Source of the DNA: Rudaea sp. 3F27F6 | GTDB taxonomy: Bacteria > Pseudomonadota > Gammaproteobacteria > Xanthomonadales > Rhodanobacteraceae | NCBI RefSeq assembly: GCF_005503555.1 | Contig: NZ_SCNG01000002.1 | Coordinates: 186,001 to 250,000 of the forward strand | Direction: 5' to 3' | Length of the DNA stretch: 64,000 nucleotides | Part shown: positions 42,587 to 50,333 of the stretch, piece after piece | Layout of the letters: each line of letters opens with the position of its first letter | Position numbering within the stretch: the stretch's first letter is position 1 | Notes under the pieces: generated by a model | What the model was told of the DNA's origin: nothing | Databases searched by the model: none | The model's input: only the letters and a program-made list of their open reading frames with translations | Translations under genes and position numbers: made by a program

Positions 42587-42886
42587 ATGAGCTCCAGGCT
42601 TAGCCCAAAGGATCAAGAGCTCTATCGCACTGTCGATGAGGTCCTCCACTACAGGTGGGACCCGATCGGCATCTCGGATGTCCCTCAAGCTCGCGACGAG
42701 TACCATGGTTATCTGCCACAGGTATTCGGTTTGCTTCGTAGCGGTGCAAGTCCGGAAGTAATCGCTACCTTCCTCGGCTCGGTTGCAACAGGCCGCATGG
42801 GCCTCTCGCCAAGACCCGAGCATGATCTCGAGGTGGCTTCCATTTTGGTCACATGGCGCGAGAACATCAATGCCAAGTTCGCCTAG
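42587..42886 (+). CDS. Small soluble protein, cassette 9
   Basis: 99 residues: SPKDQELYRTVDEVLHYRWDPIGISDVPQARDEYHGYLPQVFGLLRSG. A helical protein with a highly structured, charged text; no signal peptide or Cys. Resembles uncharacterised proteins found in accessory regions of many bacteria, but I cannot assign a family name. The ATG is 18 bases after the shorter attC. The TAG stop lies inside the left box of the next attC. Confidence 0.65.
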   Translation: MSSRLSPKDQELYRTVDEVLHYRWDPIGISDVPQARDEYHGYLPQVFGLLRSGASPEVIATFLGSVATGRMGLSPRPEHDLEVASILVTWRENINAKFA

Positions 42887-42975
42887 CTATTCACTCAAGC
42901 GGACCGCTGCGACGGGCCGGTCTGCGTTAGACTGCAGCGCATCGCGGCGGCGGCCGCTTAGCTCAGACGTTTGGC
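42881..42975 (+). repeat. Integron attC site
   Basis: 95 bp, the longest. Left box GCCTAGC, TATTCACTCAAGCGGACCGCTGCG; right arm GCGGCGGCCGCTTAGCTCAGAC, right box GTTTGGC. The centre differs (GTCTGCGTTAGACTGC). Confidence 0.85.
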
Positions 42976-42988
42976 CTAGGAGAACCGC

Positions 42989-43495
42989 GTGCGGCTCATA
43001 ACTCTTTTGATTGTTCTAGGCTGCCTTGGCTTCGCAGCCGATGGTTTCGCACTAAGTGAGAAAGGTGTCGAGAACGGCGATGTGGTCGCCTTAACGAGAT
43101 TCCTAGAGAAAGATCCATTCAACAAGGACGCCCCACTCGTTCGAACCGCTCTTCTGCGGTGGGAAGAAAAAAGCAAAGACGTAATAGACCTCGTCTGCCC
43201 TGGCCTCCTTTCGCCTATCCCCAACAAATCCATCCCCTATAGCGGAGAGCTTGCAGCGCAACACATTTTTGGAAGTGCTGCGCTTCAAATTGAAGACCCT
43301 TCCAAAAAGGGCAATGTGATAGCCGGCCAGGTTGCCGGAATTAAAAGCATGCTGAAAGCGTATCGCTCCATGACGGCCCAAAAACCTTCCGCGCGCATTC
43401 CCAAAATAGAAGAGTTTGCGCAACACGAGTCAGATGGCACTTTGGAAGCTTTCATGGAGCCACTGGTAGCCAAAGAGTGCAAAACACCCCATTAA
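42989..43495 (+). CDS. Secreted protein of unknown function, cassette 10
   Basis: 168 residues from a GTG at 42989 with AGGAG six bases upstream, the only cassette here with a textbook ribosome-binding site. Signal peptide (MRLITLLIVLGCLGFAADGFA). The mature part is helical, with ENGDVVALTRFLEKDPF, then a VCPGLLSPIPNKSIPYSGELAAQHIFGSAA block and a C-terminal Cys. Two Cys in the mature chain may pair. No enzyme motif; a soluble periplasmic helical protein. Confidence 0.7.
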   Translation: MRLITLLIVLGCLGFAADGFALSEKGVENGDVVALTRFLEKDPFNKDAPLVRTALLRWEEKSKDVIDLVCPGLLSPIPNKSIPYSGELAAQHIFGSAALQIEDPSKKGNVIAGQVAGIKSMLKAYRSMTAQKPSARIPKIEEFAQHESDGTLEAFMEPLVAKECKTPH

Positions 43496-43501
43496 CGCCA
43501 G

Positions 43502-43592
43502 ACCTGACTAGCCGATCAAGCGGACCTCTGCTGTAGATCAGCTGTAGTCCGGCACGCAGTGTGGCAACGACTACCTACCTCAAGCGTTAGGC
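43502..43592 (+). repeat. Integron attC site
   Basis: 91 bp. Left box ACCTGAC, TAGCCGATCAAGCGGACCTCTGC; right arm GGCAACGACTACCTACCTCAAGC, right box GTTAGGC. The right L arm is diverged. Confidence 0.78.
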
Positions 43593-43605
43593 GCGGCAGA
43601 AGCGC

Positions 43606-43995
43606 ATGGAAGAATTCCTGATCGTCTTAATTCAGTTCATCGTCGAATTTTTTTTCAACATCGTTGCTGAAATTCCGTTCGACTGGCCTTCTCGCAATAG
43701 GAAAACACCCGAGCCTGAGCGAATCGCTGGTTGGTGTTTTGGGTGGCTGCTTCTGGGTGGCTTCATCGCCTGGGGTTCAACCTTCGTCTTTTCGCCAACA
43801 TTTATTTCCATCCCCGCACTTCGTATCGCCAATCTCGTGCTTTCCCCAATCGCTTCCGGGCTGCTTTCGCTTTTCATTGCTCGGCGCCATGCGCACACCA
43901 ATCCCAACATCATTCCGCGCAACCATTTTTGGCAGGCGTTTTGGTTCACGGTAGGCCTAGTTGCAATTCGCTTTGCCTATACAAGCCGTGCCTAA
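43606..43995 (+). CDS. Small membrane protein, cassette 11
   Basis: 129 residues. An N-terminal amphipathic or membrane helix (FLIVLIQFIVEFFFNIVAEI), then WPSRNRKTPEPERIAG, and three further hydrophobic segments (CFGWLLLGGFIAWGSTFVF, LRIANLVLSPIASGLLSLFIA, FWQAFWFTVGLVAIRFAY). Four-helix inner-membrane protein of unknown function. The TAA stop is inside the left box of the next attC. Confidence 0.68.
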   Translation: MEEFLIVLIQFIVEFFFNIVAEIPFDWPSRNRKTPEPERIAGWCFGWLLLGGFIAWGSTFVFSPTFISIPALRIANLVLSPIASGLLSLFIARRHAHTNPNIIPRNHFWQAFWFTVGLVAIRFAYTSRA

Positions 43996-44077
43996 CTATT
44001 CGCTCAAGCTGACCGCCGCGACGGGTTGCGGTATTCTGCCCCGCCGCGGCAGCGGCCGCTTAGCTCGAGCATCAGGC
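43990..44077 (+). repeat. Integron attC site (last of the array)
   Basis: 88 bp. Left box GCCTAAC exact, TATTCGCTCAAGCTGACCGCCGCG, CGACGGGTTGCGGTATTCTG; right arm GCAGCGGCCGCTTAGCTCGAGC, right box ATCAGGC. Confidence 0.88.
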
Positions 44078-44082
44078 ATCAC

Positions 44083-44424
44083 GTGCGAGAAGTGTTTTTT
44101 GTACCAAAATTCCCGTATTCAGTTTTGGGGCGAGCACCGCTCATTGCGCTAGTGCTTCTTGTCTTTCTCTTGCTAGCAACCACTTCTGAAGCAAATTATC
44201 TCGCCTTCATCCCACCACCATGGCGCGATGGAACACTTGCGGCCATGTTGTTTGTATTTTCTATTGCCGCTGTTGTTCAAATCGTCGCGGTCCCCTATGG
44301 CATTCTTGTAGCAAGCCGCGCGCACGCCTTGTGCTCGCTTCGCTGCGCACTTGCTTTGCTCTGCGGCATCTCCTACTTGGGGCTATTCACGTGGCTTGTC
44401 ATCGGCAGTTCAAGAATCGCGTAG
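44083..44424 (+). CDS. Small membrane protein, last gene of the array
   Basis: 113 residues from a GTG five bases after the attC. Three hydrophobic segments (PLIALVLLVFLLLATTS, GTLAAMLFVFSIAAVVQIVAV, LALLCGISYLGLFTWLVIGS). No family recognised. Unlike the other array genes it has no attC behind it, so the cassette is either truncated or was fixed at the array end. 144 bp separate it from the convergent porin gene. Confidence 0.6.
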   Translation: MREVFFVPKFPYSVLGRAPLIALVLLVFLLLATTSEANYLAFIPPPWRDGTLAAMLFVFSIAAVVQIVAVPYGILVASRAHALCSLRCALALLCGISYLGLFTWLVIGSSRIA

Positions 44425-44568
44425 CAGTGACGCTTATCCGCGCCGCTGGACGTGAACCATTCGAGCCAATCTGCGAAACGCAGACTATCTCAAGACTTCG
44501 CACGACGGCGACTTGCCGGCCGAACGTAGCCACGGTTTTCGGCTGCACGCCGTACCGCTTCGCTAGAG

Positions 44569-45288
44569 TCAAAACAACTTGAAAGCCGACAACACCAGCC
44601 GCGTTCCCCCATGCCGGCTTCCTTCCAATTGCGCGCGGCTCGCATCGATATCGGCATTGCTGAGTTTCACCGCATAGGTGATGCCGCCGGCCGGTGCCGA
44701 CAGTCCGAGCTGCCAGGTCGAATAGTCGTTCGCCGAACCCTGCGCGTCGAAGCTGCCGAGGTGAACGGACAGGGAAACGGGCGTGTCGCCGATCTGCGTG
44801 AGCTTGGTTCGCCCATCGACGTAGAGATAGGTCGGATGGCCGGGCAGATAATGATGCAGATCGTAGAAAATGCCGGGCCGCAGGCTGATCGCGCCGAGCT
44901 TGAAGGCTGCGGAGAAACTGAGCTCGTCGATACTGCCGTTGCGCGCGCCGACATATTCGCGATGCAGAAAGCCGCTGTCGAAATTGATGCCGGCGAGCGT
45001 GCGGTTGAAGCCGAAGAACGGGATCAGGGCGAGTCCTGAATCGCGCCCGCGATCCGACGAAAAATTCGCCGCGACCGCACCGGCAAAAAACCCGCTCTGA
45101 TGATTCCATTTCACTTCGCCGATCAGCGCAGGACCGCCTTCGGTCTGCGAAAGACCGCGCCATACCCAATCGCTGACGAGGTTGACGCTCGCAGCGATCT
45201 GATTCTGCTCCGACTGCGCCCAGGCAATGTTGTCGAACGTCAGAATCGGTAGCGCCATGCACGCGAACCGTAACCATTTCATCGTCAC
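44569..45288 (-). CDS. TorF-family outer-membrane porin
   Basis: 239 residues. Signal peptide (FACMALPILTFDNIAWAQ). The mature part is an amphipathic beta-barrel with alternating aromatic strands and the family text SVNLVSDWVWRGLSQTEGGPALIGEVKW near the N-terminus, as in TorF (Gcw_chp) proteins; it ends with the strand TRLVLSAFKLF, with a terminal Phe typical of outer-membrane insertion. Role: small-solute porin. It is divergent from the epimerase at 45477 across a 188-bp region. Confidence 0.85.
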   Translation of the reverse strand: MTMKWLRFACMALPILTFDNIAWAQSEQNQIAASVNLVSDWVWRGLSQTEGGPALIGEVKWNHQSGFFAGAVAANFSSDRGRDSGLALIPFFGFNRTLAGINFDSGFLHREYVGARNGSIDELSFSAAFKLGAISLRPGIFYDLHHYLPGHPTYLYVDGRTKLTQIGDTPVSLSVHLGSFDAQGSANDYSTWQLGLSAPAGGITYAVKLSNADIDASRAQLEGSRHGGTRLVLSAFKLF

Positions 45289-45476
45289 CCGGGCCTCCCC
45301 CGCCTTCTCTCGCGGAAATTTTTATCGTGTGCAGGATCGTCACCGGCATCGGCAAGACGCACTTCTCGAAAACGGTTTGCGACTTGTCAGATCGCGCGTT
45401 TCGGCGAAACGCCGGGCGCAACGGCAAAGTGCCTGCGCGCGACTTCGATCATCTTCGCAGTTTGCGAGGTGAACCG

Positions 45477-46472
45477 ATGAAACTGAGCGTGCGTGCCGAG
45501 CGATGGGAAATGATCGAGCCCTTCGCGATCTCGGGTGAAACATTCACCCATGCCGAACTCGCCATGGTCGAGCTGGAGGACGACGGCGCGCGCGGACGCG
45601 GAGAAGCCTGCGGCGTCTACTACCGTGGCGACGGTGCGGCCAATATCGTGCGCCAGGTAAGCGAAGTCGCGCCGGCAATCGAAAGCGGCGTCGATCGCGC
45701 CGAACTGCAGCGATTGCTTCCACCCTGCGGCGCGCGCAATGCACTCGACGCTGCGCTCTGGGAGCTTGAGGCGGCGCGGACCGGCGTGCCGGTTTGGCGT
45801 TTGGCCGGACTGGAACGCGCCACGCCGCTGCCGACCGTCTTCACCATCGGCATCGACTCGCCCGCACGCATGGCGGCCAAGGCCGGAGCCATGCACCACG
45901 CCCGCGCAATCAAGCTCAAACTTGCCGGCAACGAAGCCGACCGCGAACGCGTCGAAGCGGTACGGGCGTCGCGGCCCGACACTTGGATCGGCGTGGACGG
46001 CAACCGCGGCTTCACTCCGCAATCCCTCGAAGCCATCATGCCGACGCTGCGTGCGTGCAAGGTCGAATTGATCGAGCAGCCTTTTGCGATCGGCCGCGAC
46101 CGCGACCTGGCCGGGATCGACCGCACGATTCCTATCGCCGCGGACGAGAGCGTGCAGGACAGCGATGATTTGGAGGCTTTGCGCGGCCTGGTCGATATCA
46201 TCAATATCAAACTCGACAAGTGCGGCGGTCTGACCCATGCGCTCGCGATGGAGCAGACCGCACGCCGCATGGGCTTCGGCGTCATGGTTGGCAACATGAC
46301 CGGCACGAGCTGGTCGCAAGCGCCCGCCTTCGTGCTCGGTCAGCGTTGCGATCTGAGGGATCTCGATGGCCCGACCTTTCTGGCGAATGACCGCGCCAAG
46401 GCCGTGCGCTATGCCGACGGACTGATTTATTGCCCCGATGAGGTTTGGGGAAGCGCGGCCGCCGTCACATAA
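45477..46472 (+). CDS. Enolase-superfamily epimerase (DgcA or dipeptide epimerase type)
   Basis: 331 residues from the ATG at 45477 with AGGTGA seven bases upstream. Muconate-lactonising subgroup motifs: the Lys-x-Lys RAIKLKLAG (catalytic second Lys, near residue 148), WIGVDGNRGF with the first metal Asp and Asn, VELIEQPF with Glu, IAADESVQD with Asp, and INIKLDKCGG with the opposite catalytic Lys. Members are L-Ala-D/L-Glu epimerases or N-acetyl-D-glutamate racemases (DgcA). The DUF1611/DgcN gene in the same window favours DgcA, but the two are 11 kb apart and sequence alone does not settle it. Cytoplasmic, Mg-dependent. Confidence 0.85.
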   Translation: MKLSVRAERWEMIEPFAISGETFTHAELAMVELEDDGARGRGEACGVYYRGDGAANIVRQVSEVAPAIESGVDRAELQRLLPPCGARNALDAALWELEAARTGVPVWRLAGLERATPLPTVFTIGIDSPARMAAKAGAMHHARAIKLKLAGNEADRERVEAVRASRPDTWIGVDGNRGFTPQSLEAIMPTLRACKVELIEQPFAIGRDRDLAGIDRTIPIAADESVQDSDDLEALRGLVDIINIKLDKCGGLTHALAMEQTARRMGFGVMVGNMTGTSWSQAPAFVLGQRCDLRDLDGPTFLANDRAKAVRYADGLIYCPDEVWGSAAAVT

Positions 46473-46912
46473 AACTCGCATGCCGACCGCTGAGTACGGT
46501 CCTTCTCCGATACGGTTTCGCACGCGCGGGCGAATCGCGTTCGCGCAAGCACTCGCCGGCGACGACGGCGCGCGCTCGATGCAGTCGATAGGAAGAAAGA
46601 AGCGCTCTGCGGCGTCGCGGAGCGGGCTCGCCCGTTGCGGGCGAAATCGGGATTCGGAAAATCGGTCTCCGTCCCTATCAATATCTTAAATCATGGGGGG
46701 CTTGCCGCAAGCCCCCTCTCGTATTGCTCAATCGCCGCCTCGAAATTACCTCGCGAAAGCAGGAGTGGCGAAATGAACGGACCGTCGTCGAAATGCGCAT
46801 CCCGCGCAAATCTTGAATCGACTTTCACGCTTGCCGCACGGACACAAGCACGACAAACAGATCGAAGTAAAACACCGGTAGTCGCCACCGCCCAGGCAAT
46901 CGAGGTGCGCTC
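46473..46912 (+). other. Intergenic stretch with one terminator-like hairpin
   Basis: 440 bp between the epimerase and the third flavin monooxygenase. No gene recognised on either strand. It contains a G-rich/C-rich hairpin at 46696-46716 and, at its end, the GAGG ribosome-binding site of the monooxygenase. Confidence 0.5.
46696..46716 (+). terminator. Hairpin, possible terminator of the epimerase transcript
   Basis: GGGGGCTT-GCCGC-AAGCCCCC, eight-base stem and five-base loop, followed by TCTCG. It stands 220 bp after the epimerase stop, so the link is tentative. Confidence 0.45.
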
Positions 46913-48373
46913 ATGACTCGGCATGACGTGGTGATAGCCGGAGGCGGCCCGACGGGACTGATGCTCGCGGGCGAACTGGCCTTGGCCGGTATCGACGTCG
47001 TCATCGTCGAGCGACGCGCGATGCAAAACGTGATCGGCTCGCGCGCGAGCGGACTGCACGCGCGCACGCTAGAAATCCTCGACCAACGCGGCATCGTCGA
47101 TCGTTTCGTCTCGCAAGGAAAAAAACACCCAGCCGTGTACTTTCACATGCCGCTCGATATCAGCGACCTACCGAGCCGGCACAACTACACGCTCGGACTG
47201 TGGCAGAGCGACAGCGAACGCCTGCTGGCTGCCTGGGTCGATGGGCTAGGCGTGCCAGTCCATCACGGTTGCGAAGTGACCGGCTTCGCGCAGGACGACG
47301 GCGGCGTTGACATCGAACTGTCGGATGGCCGTTCGCTGCGCGCGGACTATCTGGTCGGCTGCGACGGAGGGCGCAGCCTCGTGCGCAAGACCGCGGGCAT
47401 CGAATTCCCCGGCTGGGAGGCGACGGCAAGCTGGCTGATCGCCGAGGCGGAAACCACCGAGGAACCGCAATGGGGCTTTCGCAAGGATGCTGTCGGCACG
47501 CACGCGATCGGCAAGGGCGACGGCGGATCGGCGCGGTTCGTACTGAAGGAATCGCAGTTGCGCTCCGACAGCGAGCCGAGCTTGCGCGATATCAGCGAAG
47601 CCCTTATCGGCGTATACGGAACCGATTACGGAGTGCACAGCCCGATCTGGATCTCGCGCTTCACTGATATGGCGCGGCAAGCAGCGGCTTATCGCGACCG
47701 GCGTGTTCTTCTCGCCGGCGACGCGGCACACGTGCATCCGCCGATGGGCGGCCAGGGCCTCAACATCGGCGTGCAGGACGCCGTGAATCTCGGATGGAAG
47801 CTGGCCCAAGTAATCAAAAAAATTTCGCCGGACAGCCTGCTCGATACCTATCATGCCGAACGCCACCCGATCGCTGCGCGCGTGCTGCGCATCACGATGG
47901 CGCAGGTTGCGCTCGGCCGCGCGGACGAGCGCACGAAAGCCCTGCTCGAATTCATGTCCGAACTGCTCGGCATGGACGAACCGCGCAGACGGTTCGCCGC
48001 GATGATGTCGGGCCTCGACATCCGCTACGACTTCGGTGAAGGCCATCCGCTGCTCGGACGGCGCATTCCCGATCTCGACCTGATCACAGCCGATGGCCCG
48101 CTGCGAATCTTCAGCCTGCTGCACGCTGCGCGACCCGTGCTGCTCAACCTTGGCGAAGCCTGCGCCTTCGACATTGCCGCGTGGACGCATCGCGTGCACT
48201 TGATCGACGCCCGCTATACGGGTGCATGGGAGCTTCCGGTGCTTGGTGCAGTCGCCGCTCCCGCCGCGGTTTTGATCCGACCAGACGGATACGTGGCCTG
48301 GGTAGGAGACGGTGCCGGGCAAGGACTTGCGGATGCGCTCGCCGCCTGGTTCGGGGCGCCTGCCACAACATAG
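46913..48373 (+). CDS. FAD-dependent monooxygenase, rifampicin monooxygenase-like
   Basis: 486 residues. Flavin motifs: VVIAGGGPTGLMLAGELALAG, YLVGCDGGRSLVRK, LLAGDAAHVHPPMGGQGLNIG. GLHARTLEILDQRGIVDRF and the thioredoxin-like C-terminal domain (PAAVLIRPDGYVAWVGDG) match the Rox/rifampicin monooxygenase branch more than the polyketide branch. Those enzymes hydroxylate the naphthoquinone of rifamycins, but relatives act on other phenolic compounds. It has GAGG 11 bases before the ATG. With the enzymes at 12064 and 13278 this is the third group A flavoprotein in the window. Confidence 0.85.
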   Translation: MTRHDVVIAGGGPTGLMLAGELALAGIDVVIVERRAMQNVIGSRASGLHARTLEILDQRGIVDRFVSQGKKHPAVYFHMPLDISDLPSRHNYTLGLWQSDSERLLAAWVDGLGVPVHHGCEVTGFAQDDGGVDIELSDGRSLRADYLVGCDGGRSLVRKTAGIEFPGWEATASWLIAEAETTEEPQWGFRKDAVGTHAIGKGDGGSARFVLKESQLRSDSEPSLRDISEALIGVYGTDYGVHSPIWISRFTDMARQAAAYRDRRVLLAGDAAHVHPPMGGQGLNIGVQDAVNLGWKLAQVIKKISPDSLLDTYHAERHPIAARVLRITMAQVALGRADERTKALLEFMSELLGMDEPRRRFAAMMSGLDIRYDFGEGHPLLGRRIPDLDLITADGPLRIFSLLHAARPVLLNLGEACAFDIAAWTHRVHLIDARYTGAWELPVLGAVAAPAAVLIRPDGYVAWVGDGAGQGLADALAAWFGAPATT

Positions 48374-48518
48374 CAGCGTTACGCAGACGACGGGCGCCGT
48401 GCAGGCAGCGATGCCGCCCGCGCTGAATCGCGGGCAACATCGATTTCGCGAGTCGAAGATTTCTGCAAATCGATCGCTACAATCCGGCACACATCGCCGA
48501 ACCTTTGTCATCGCCGCC

Positions 48519-49169
48519 ATGCCCTCTTCGCACTACTTCGCCGCCGTTATCCTCGCGTTCTCTCCGGCCATCATGTCATCGGCATTTGCCCAGGAACGTT
48601 CTGCCGCAACGAACGCGACGCCGTCGACCGCGCAGCAGGAATCGGACAAGCCCACGGAACAAGTGACGGGCAGCGGCGGCCATCATCTTCGCTACAGCTC
48701 GACTCAGGTCGATGTCGGCTTGACCGATGCTCAACAGCAGACGTTCCGGCAGGCGCGCGATCATCGCTATGCCGGCAAGAGCATCGATGCCGTGCTCGCG
48801 GCCATTGCCGCGGCGCTGAAGCAACAGGGCTACGCGCAGATCAGCGTCGACAACGAATTTCATCTGGTCGAGGCGCGGCACGACGAAACTCTGATCGGCC
48901 GAAGCCGCGAAATACTGCGCGGCGTGATGAAGACGCGGATGCCTTTGCCTGCGCGGCCCGACCACCAGTCCACCGAAGCTCTGATCGCCGTCGCGGCCGA
49001 TACCGGCGGACAAGCGACGACGGTGCGGTCGCGCTTTCGCACCACCGTGTGGGACAGCAACGGCGACTCGAAAACCAGCGTAGCGAGTGAATCCACGGTC
49101 TATCGGAATTTCTTCGCGAGCGTCGGCAAGCAGTTGGATCAGCCGGTTGCAGCGACTGCCGGTCGATGA
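48519..49169 (+). CDS. Secreted protein of unknown function
   Basis: 216 residues from the ATG at 48519. Signal peptide (YFAAVILAFSPAIMSSAFAQ). A low-complexity linker (ATNATPSTAQQESDKPTEQV) precedes a soluble domain with VGLTDAQQQTFRQARDHR, a helix IDAVLAAIAAALKQQGYAQI, then SVDNEFHLVEARHDETLIG and strands TTVRSRFRTTVWDSNGDSKTS, ending with a helix NFFASVGKQL. The middle resembles repeated alpha/beta units seen in lipoprotein-like periplasmic proteins. No family assigned. The gene points toward the LysR gene. Confidence 0.68.
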   Translation: MPSSHYFAAVILAFSPAIMSSAFAQERSAATNATPSTAQQESDKPTEQVTGSGGHHLRYSSTQVDVGLTDAQQQTFRQARDHRYAGKSIDAVLAAIAAALKQQGYAQISVDNEFHLVEARHDETLIGRSREILRGVMKTRMPLPARPDHQSTEALIAVAADTGGQATTVRSRFRTTVWDSNGDSKTSVASESTVYRNFFASVGKQLDQPVAATAGR

Positions 49170-49298
49170 TCGAGATATAGACGCGGCCGGCGCATCGGCA
49201 TCGATCCATCCGCGTCTGCATGCTGCACGGCTTCTTGTTTCCTTTCCCACGACGGAATCCATGCGCGCCGTACCAACGGCGCCGTGGCGCGCGCGGCG

Positions 49299-50213
49299 TC
49301 AAACAGAGGGCGTGCTTTTTATGTAGGCCTGCAATCCTTTGGCGAGCGCAGCGAACGTGACCGCACAGCGCGCGCTGCCCTTCAGGTCTTCGTGCATCGC
49401 GATCCAGGTGTCCAGCTTCAATGAAAATTGACGCGGCAGCACTCTGACCAAGCGCTTGTCGCGCGCCGCGATCCCGCTCTGGCAAACGCCGATGCCGAAA
49501 CCCGCGCGGATCGCCGCGAGTTGAGCCAGGTCGCTGTCGGCGCGAAACGCAAAACTGTCACGCGAGAACACCTTGTGCTCATTGGCCATGCGCCGCAAAA
49601 AAGCAGTCTCGCGATCGAAGCCGACGAGCGTATGGCGCGTTACCTCTTTCAACGACTTCGGTACACCGTGCGCCGCCAAATAGCGCTCATGCGCATGCAG
49701 ACCGATTTCGATGGCGCCGATGCGTTTGACCACGAGCGCCTCCTGCTCCGGGGTAAACATGCGCACGGCGATATCCGCTTCGCGATGCAGCAGATCATCG
49801 GCCTTGTTCGACAGGACCAACTCCACGCTCAGTTCTGGATATTCTTCGCGCAGCGCGGTCAGGATCGGTGGCAGCACCTCCACGCCGACCACTTCGCTCG
49901 CGGTGATGCGGACCATGCCGCGCACGCCCGATCCGTGACTGCTCGCCACCCGGCGCAAGGCCGCCGCGGTCGCCGAAATGCCGGCGGCGTAGGGCTTTAG
50001 CTCGTGCGCCGCATCGGTTGCAGCGAAGCCGTCGAACGAACGCGTGAACAGCTTCAGCCCGAGCGCGCCTTCGAGGCTGTCGATGTGCCGGCCCACGGTC
50101 GGCTGAGTGAGCCCCATCGCGCGGCCGGCCGCCGACAGCGAGCCGGTTTCGAGCACGTGAAGGAAAGTCCGGTACCACTCCCAGTTGGGTTCGTTCTCGG
50201 CCATGGTATGCAA
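49299..50213 (-). CDS. LysR-family transcriptional regulator
   Basis: 304 residues. N-terminal winged HTH: WYRTFLHVLETGSLSAAGRAMGLTQPTVGRHIDSLEGALGLKLFTR (two pieces). The C-terminal LysR substrate-binding domain includes GMVRITASEVVGVEVLPPILTALREEYPELSVELVLSN and GIGVCQSGIAARD. An alternative start is the ATG at 50204. It is divergent from the NAD-dependent epimerase-like gene at 50334, and the palindrome at 50220-50235 lies in the shared region. It probably controls that gene and itself. Confidence 0.92.
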   Translation of the reverse strand: MHTMAENEPNWEWYRTFLHVLETGSLSAAGRAMGLTQPTVGRHIDSLEGALGLKLFTRSFDGFAATDAAHELKPYAAGISATAAALRRVASSHGSGVRGMVRITASEVVGVEVLPPILTALREEYPELSVELVLSNKADDLLHREADIAVRMFTPEQEALVVKRIGAIEIGLHAHERYLAAHGVPKSLKEVTRHTLVGFDRETAFLRRMANEHKVFSRDSFAFRADSDLAQLAAIRAGFGIGVCQSGIAARDKRLVRVLPRQFSLKLDTWIAMHEDLKGSARCAVTFAALAKGLQAYIKSTPSV

Positions 50214-50219
50214 TTACGT

Positions 50220-50235
50220 ATGGATGCTAATCCAT
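50220..50235. promoter_or_regulatory. Candidate LysR site in the divergent region
   Basis: ATGGAT-GCTA-ATCCAT, a six-base inverted repeat seven bases upstream of the LysR start codon and about 100 bp from the epimerase gene. Confidence 0.4.
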
Positions 50236-50333
50236 TCTAGACAATTTTCTTTTCCCCTGCAGCCGCGCACACTGCAATTGCCGGCAGCGACCGCGCCGAC
50301 CTTCAAGCCTTTCACTTCGACCGGAGTTCTCCC

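Larger units (their letters stand above)
38580..44424 (+). mobile_element. Integron cassette array without integrase (CALIN)
   Basis: Twelve attC sites in the same orientation, spaced 350-620 bp apart, each separating one small gene; the last gene lacks a site behind it. Folded, the typical site has paired R boxes (GCCTAAC/GTTAGGC), a nine-base unpaired spacer on each side, paired L arms (AAGCGG/CCGCTT) and one extrahelical A, the structure recognised by IntI. No tyrosine recombinase gene occurs in the window. Cassette genes have lower GC than the flanks and mostly unknown functions. Confidence 0.88.
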
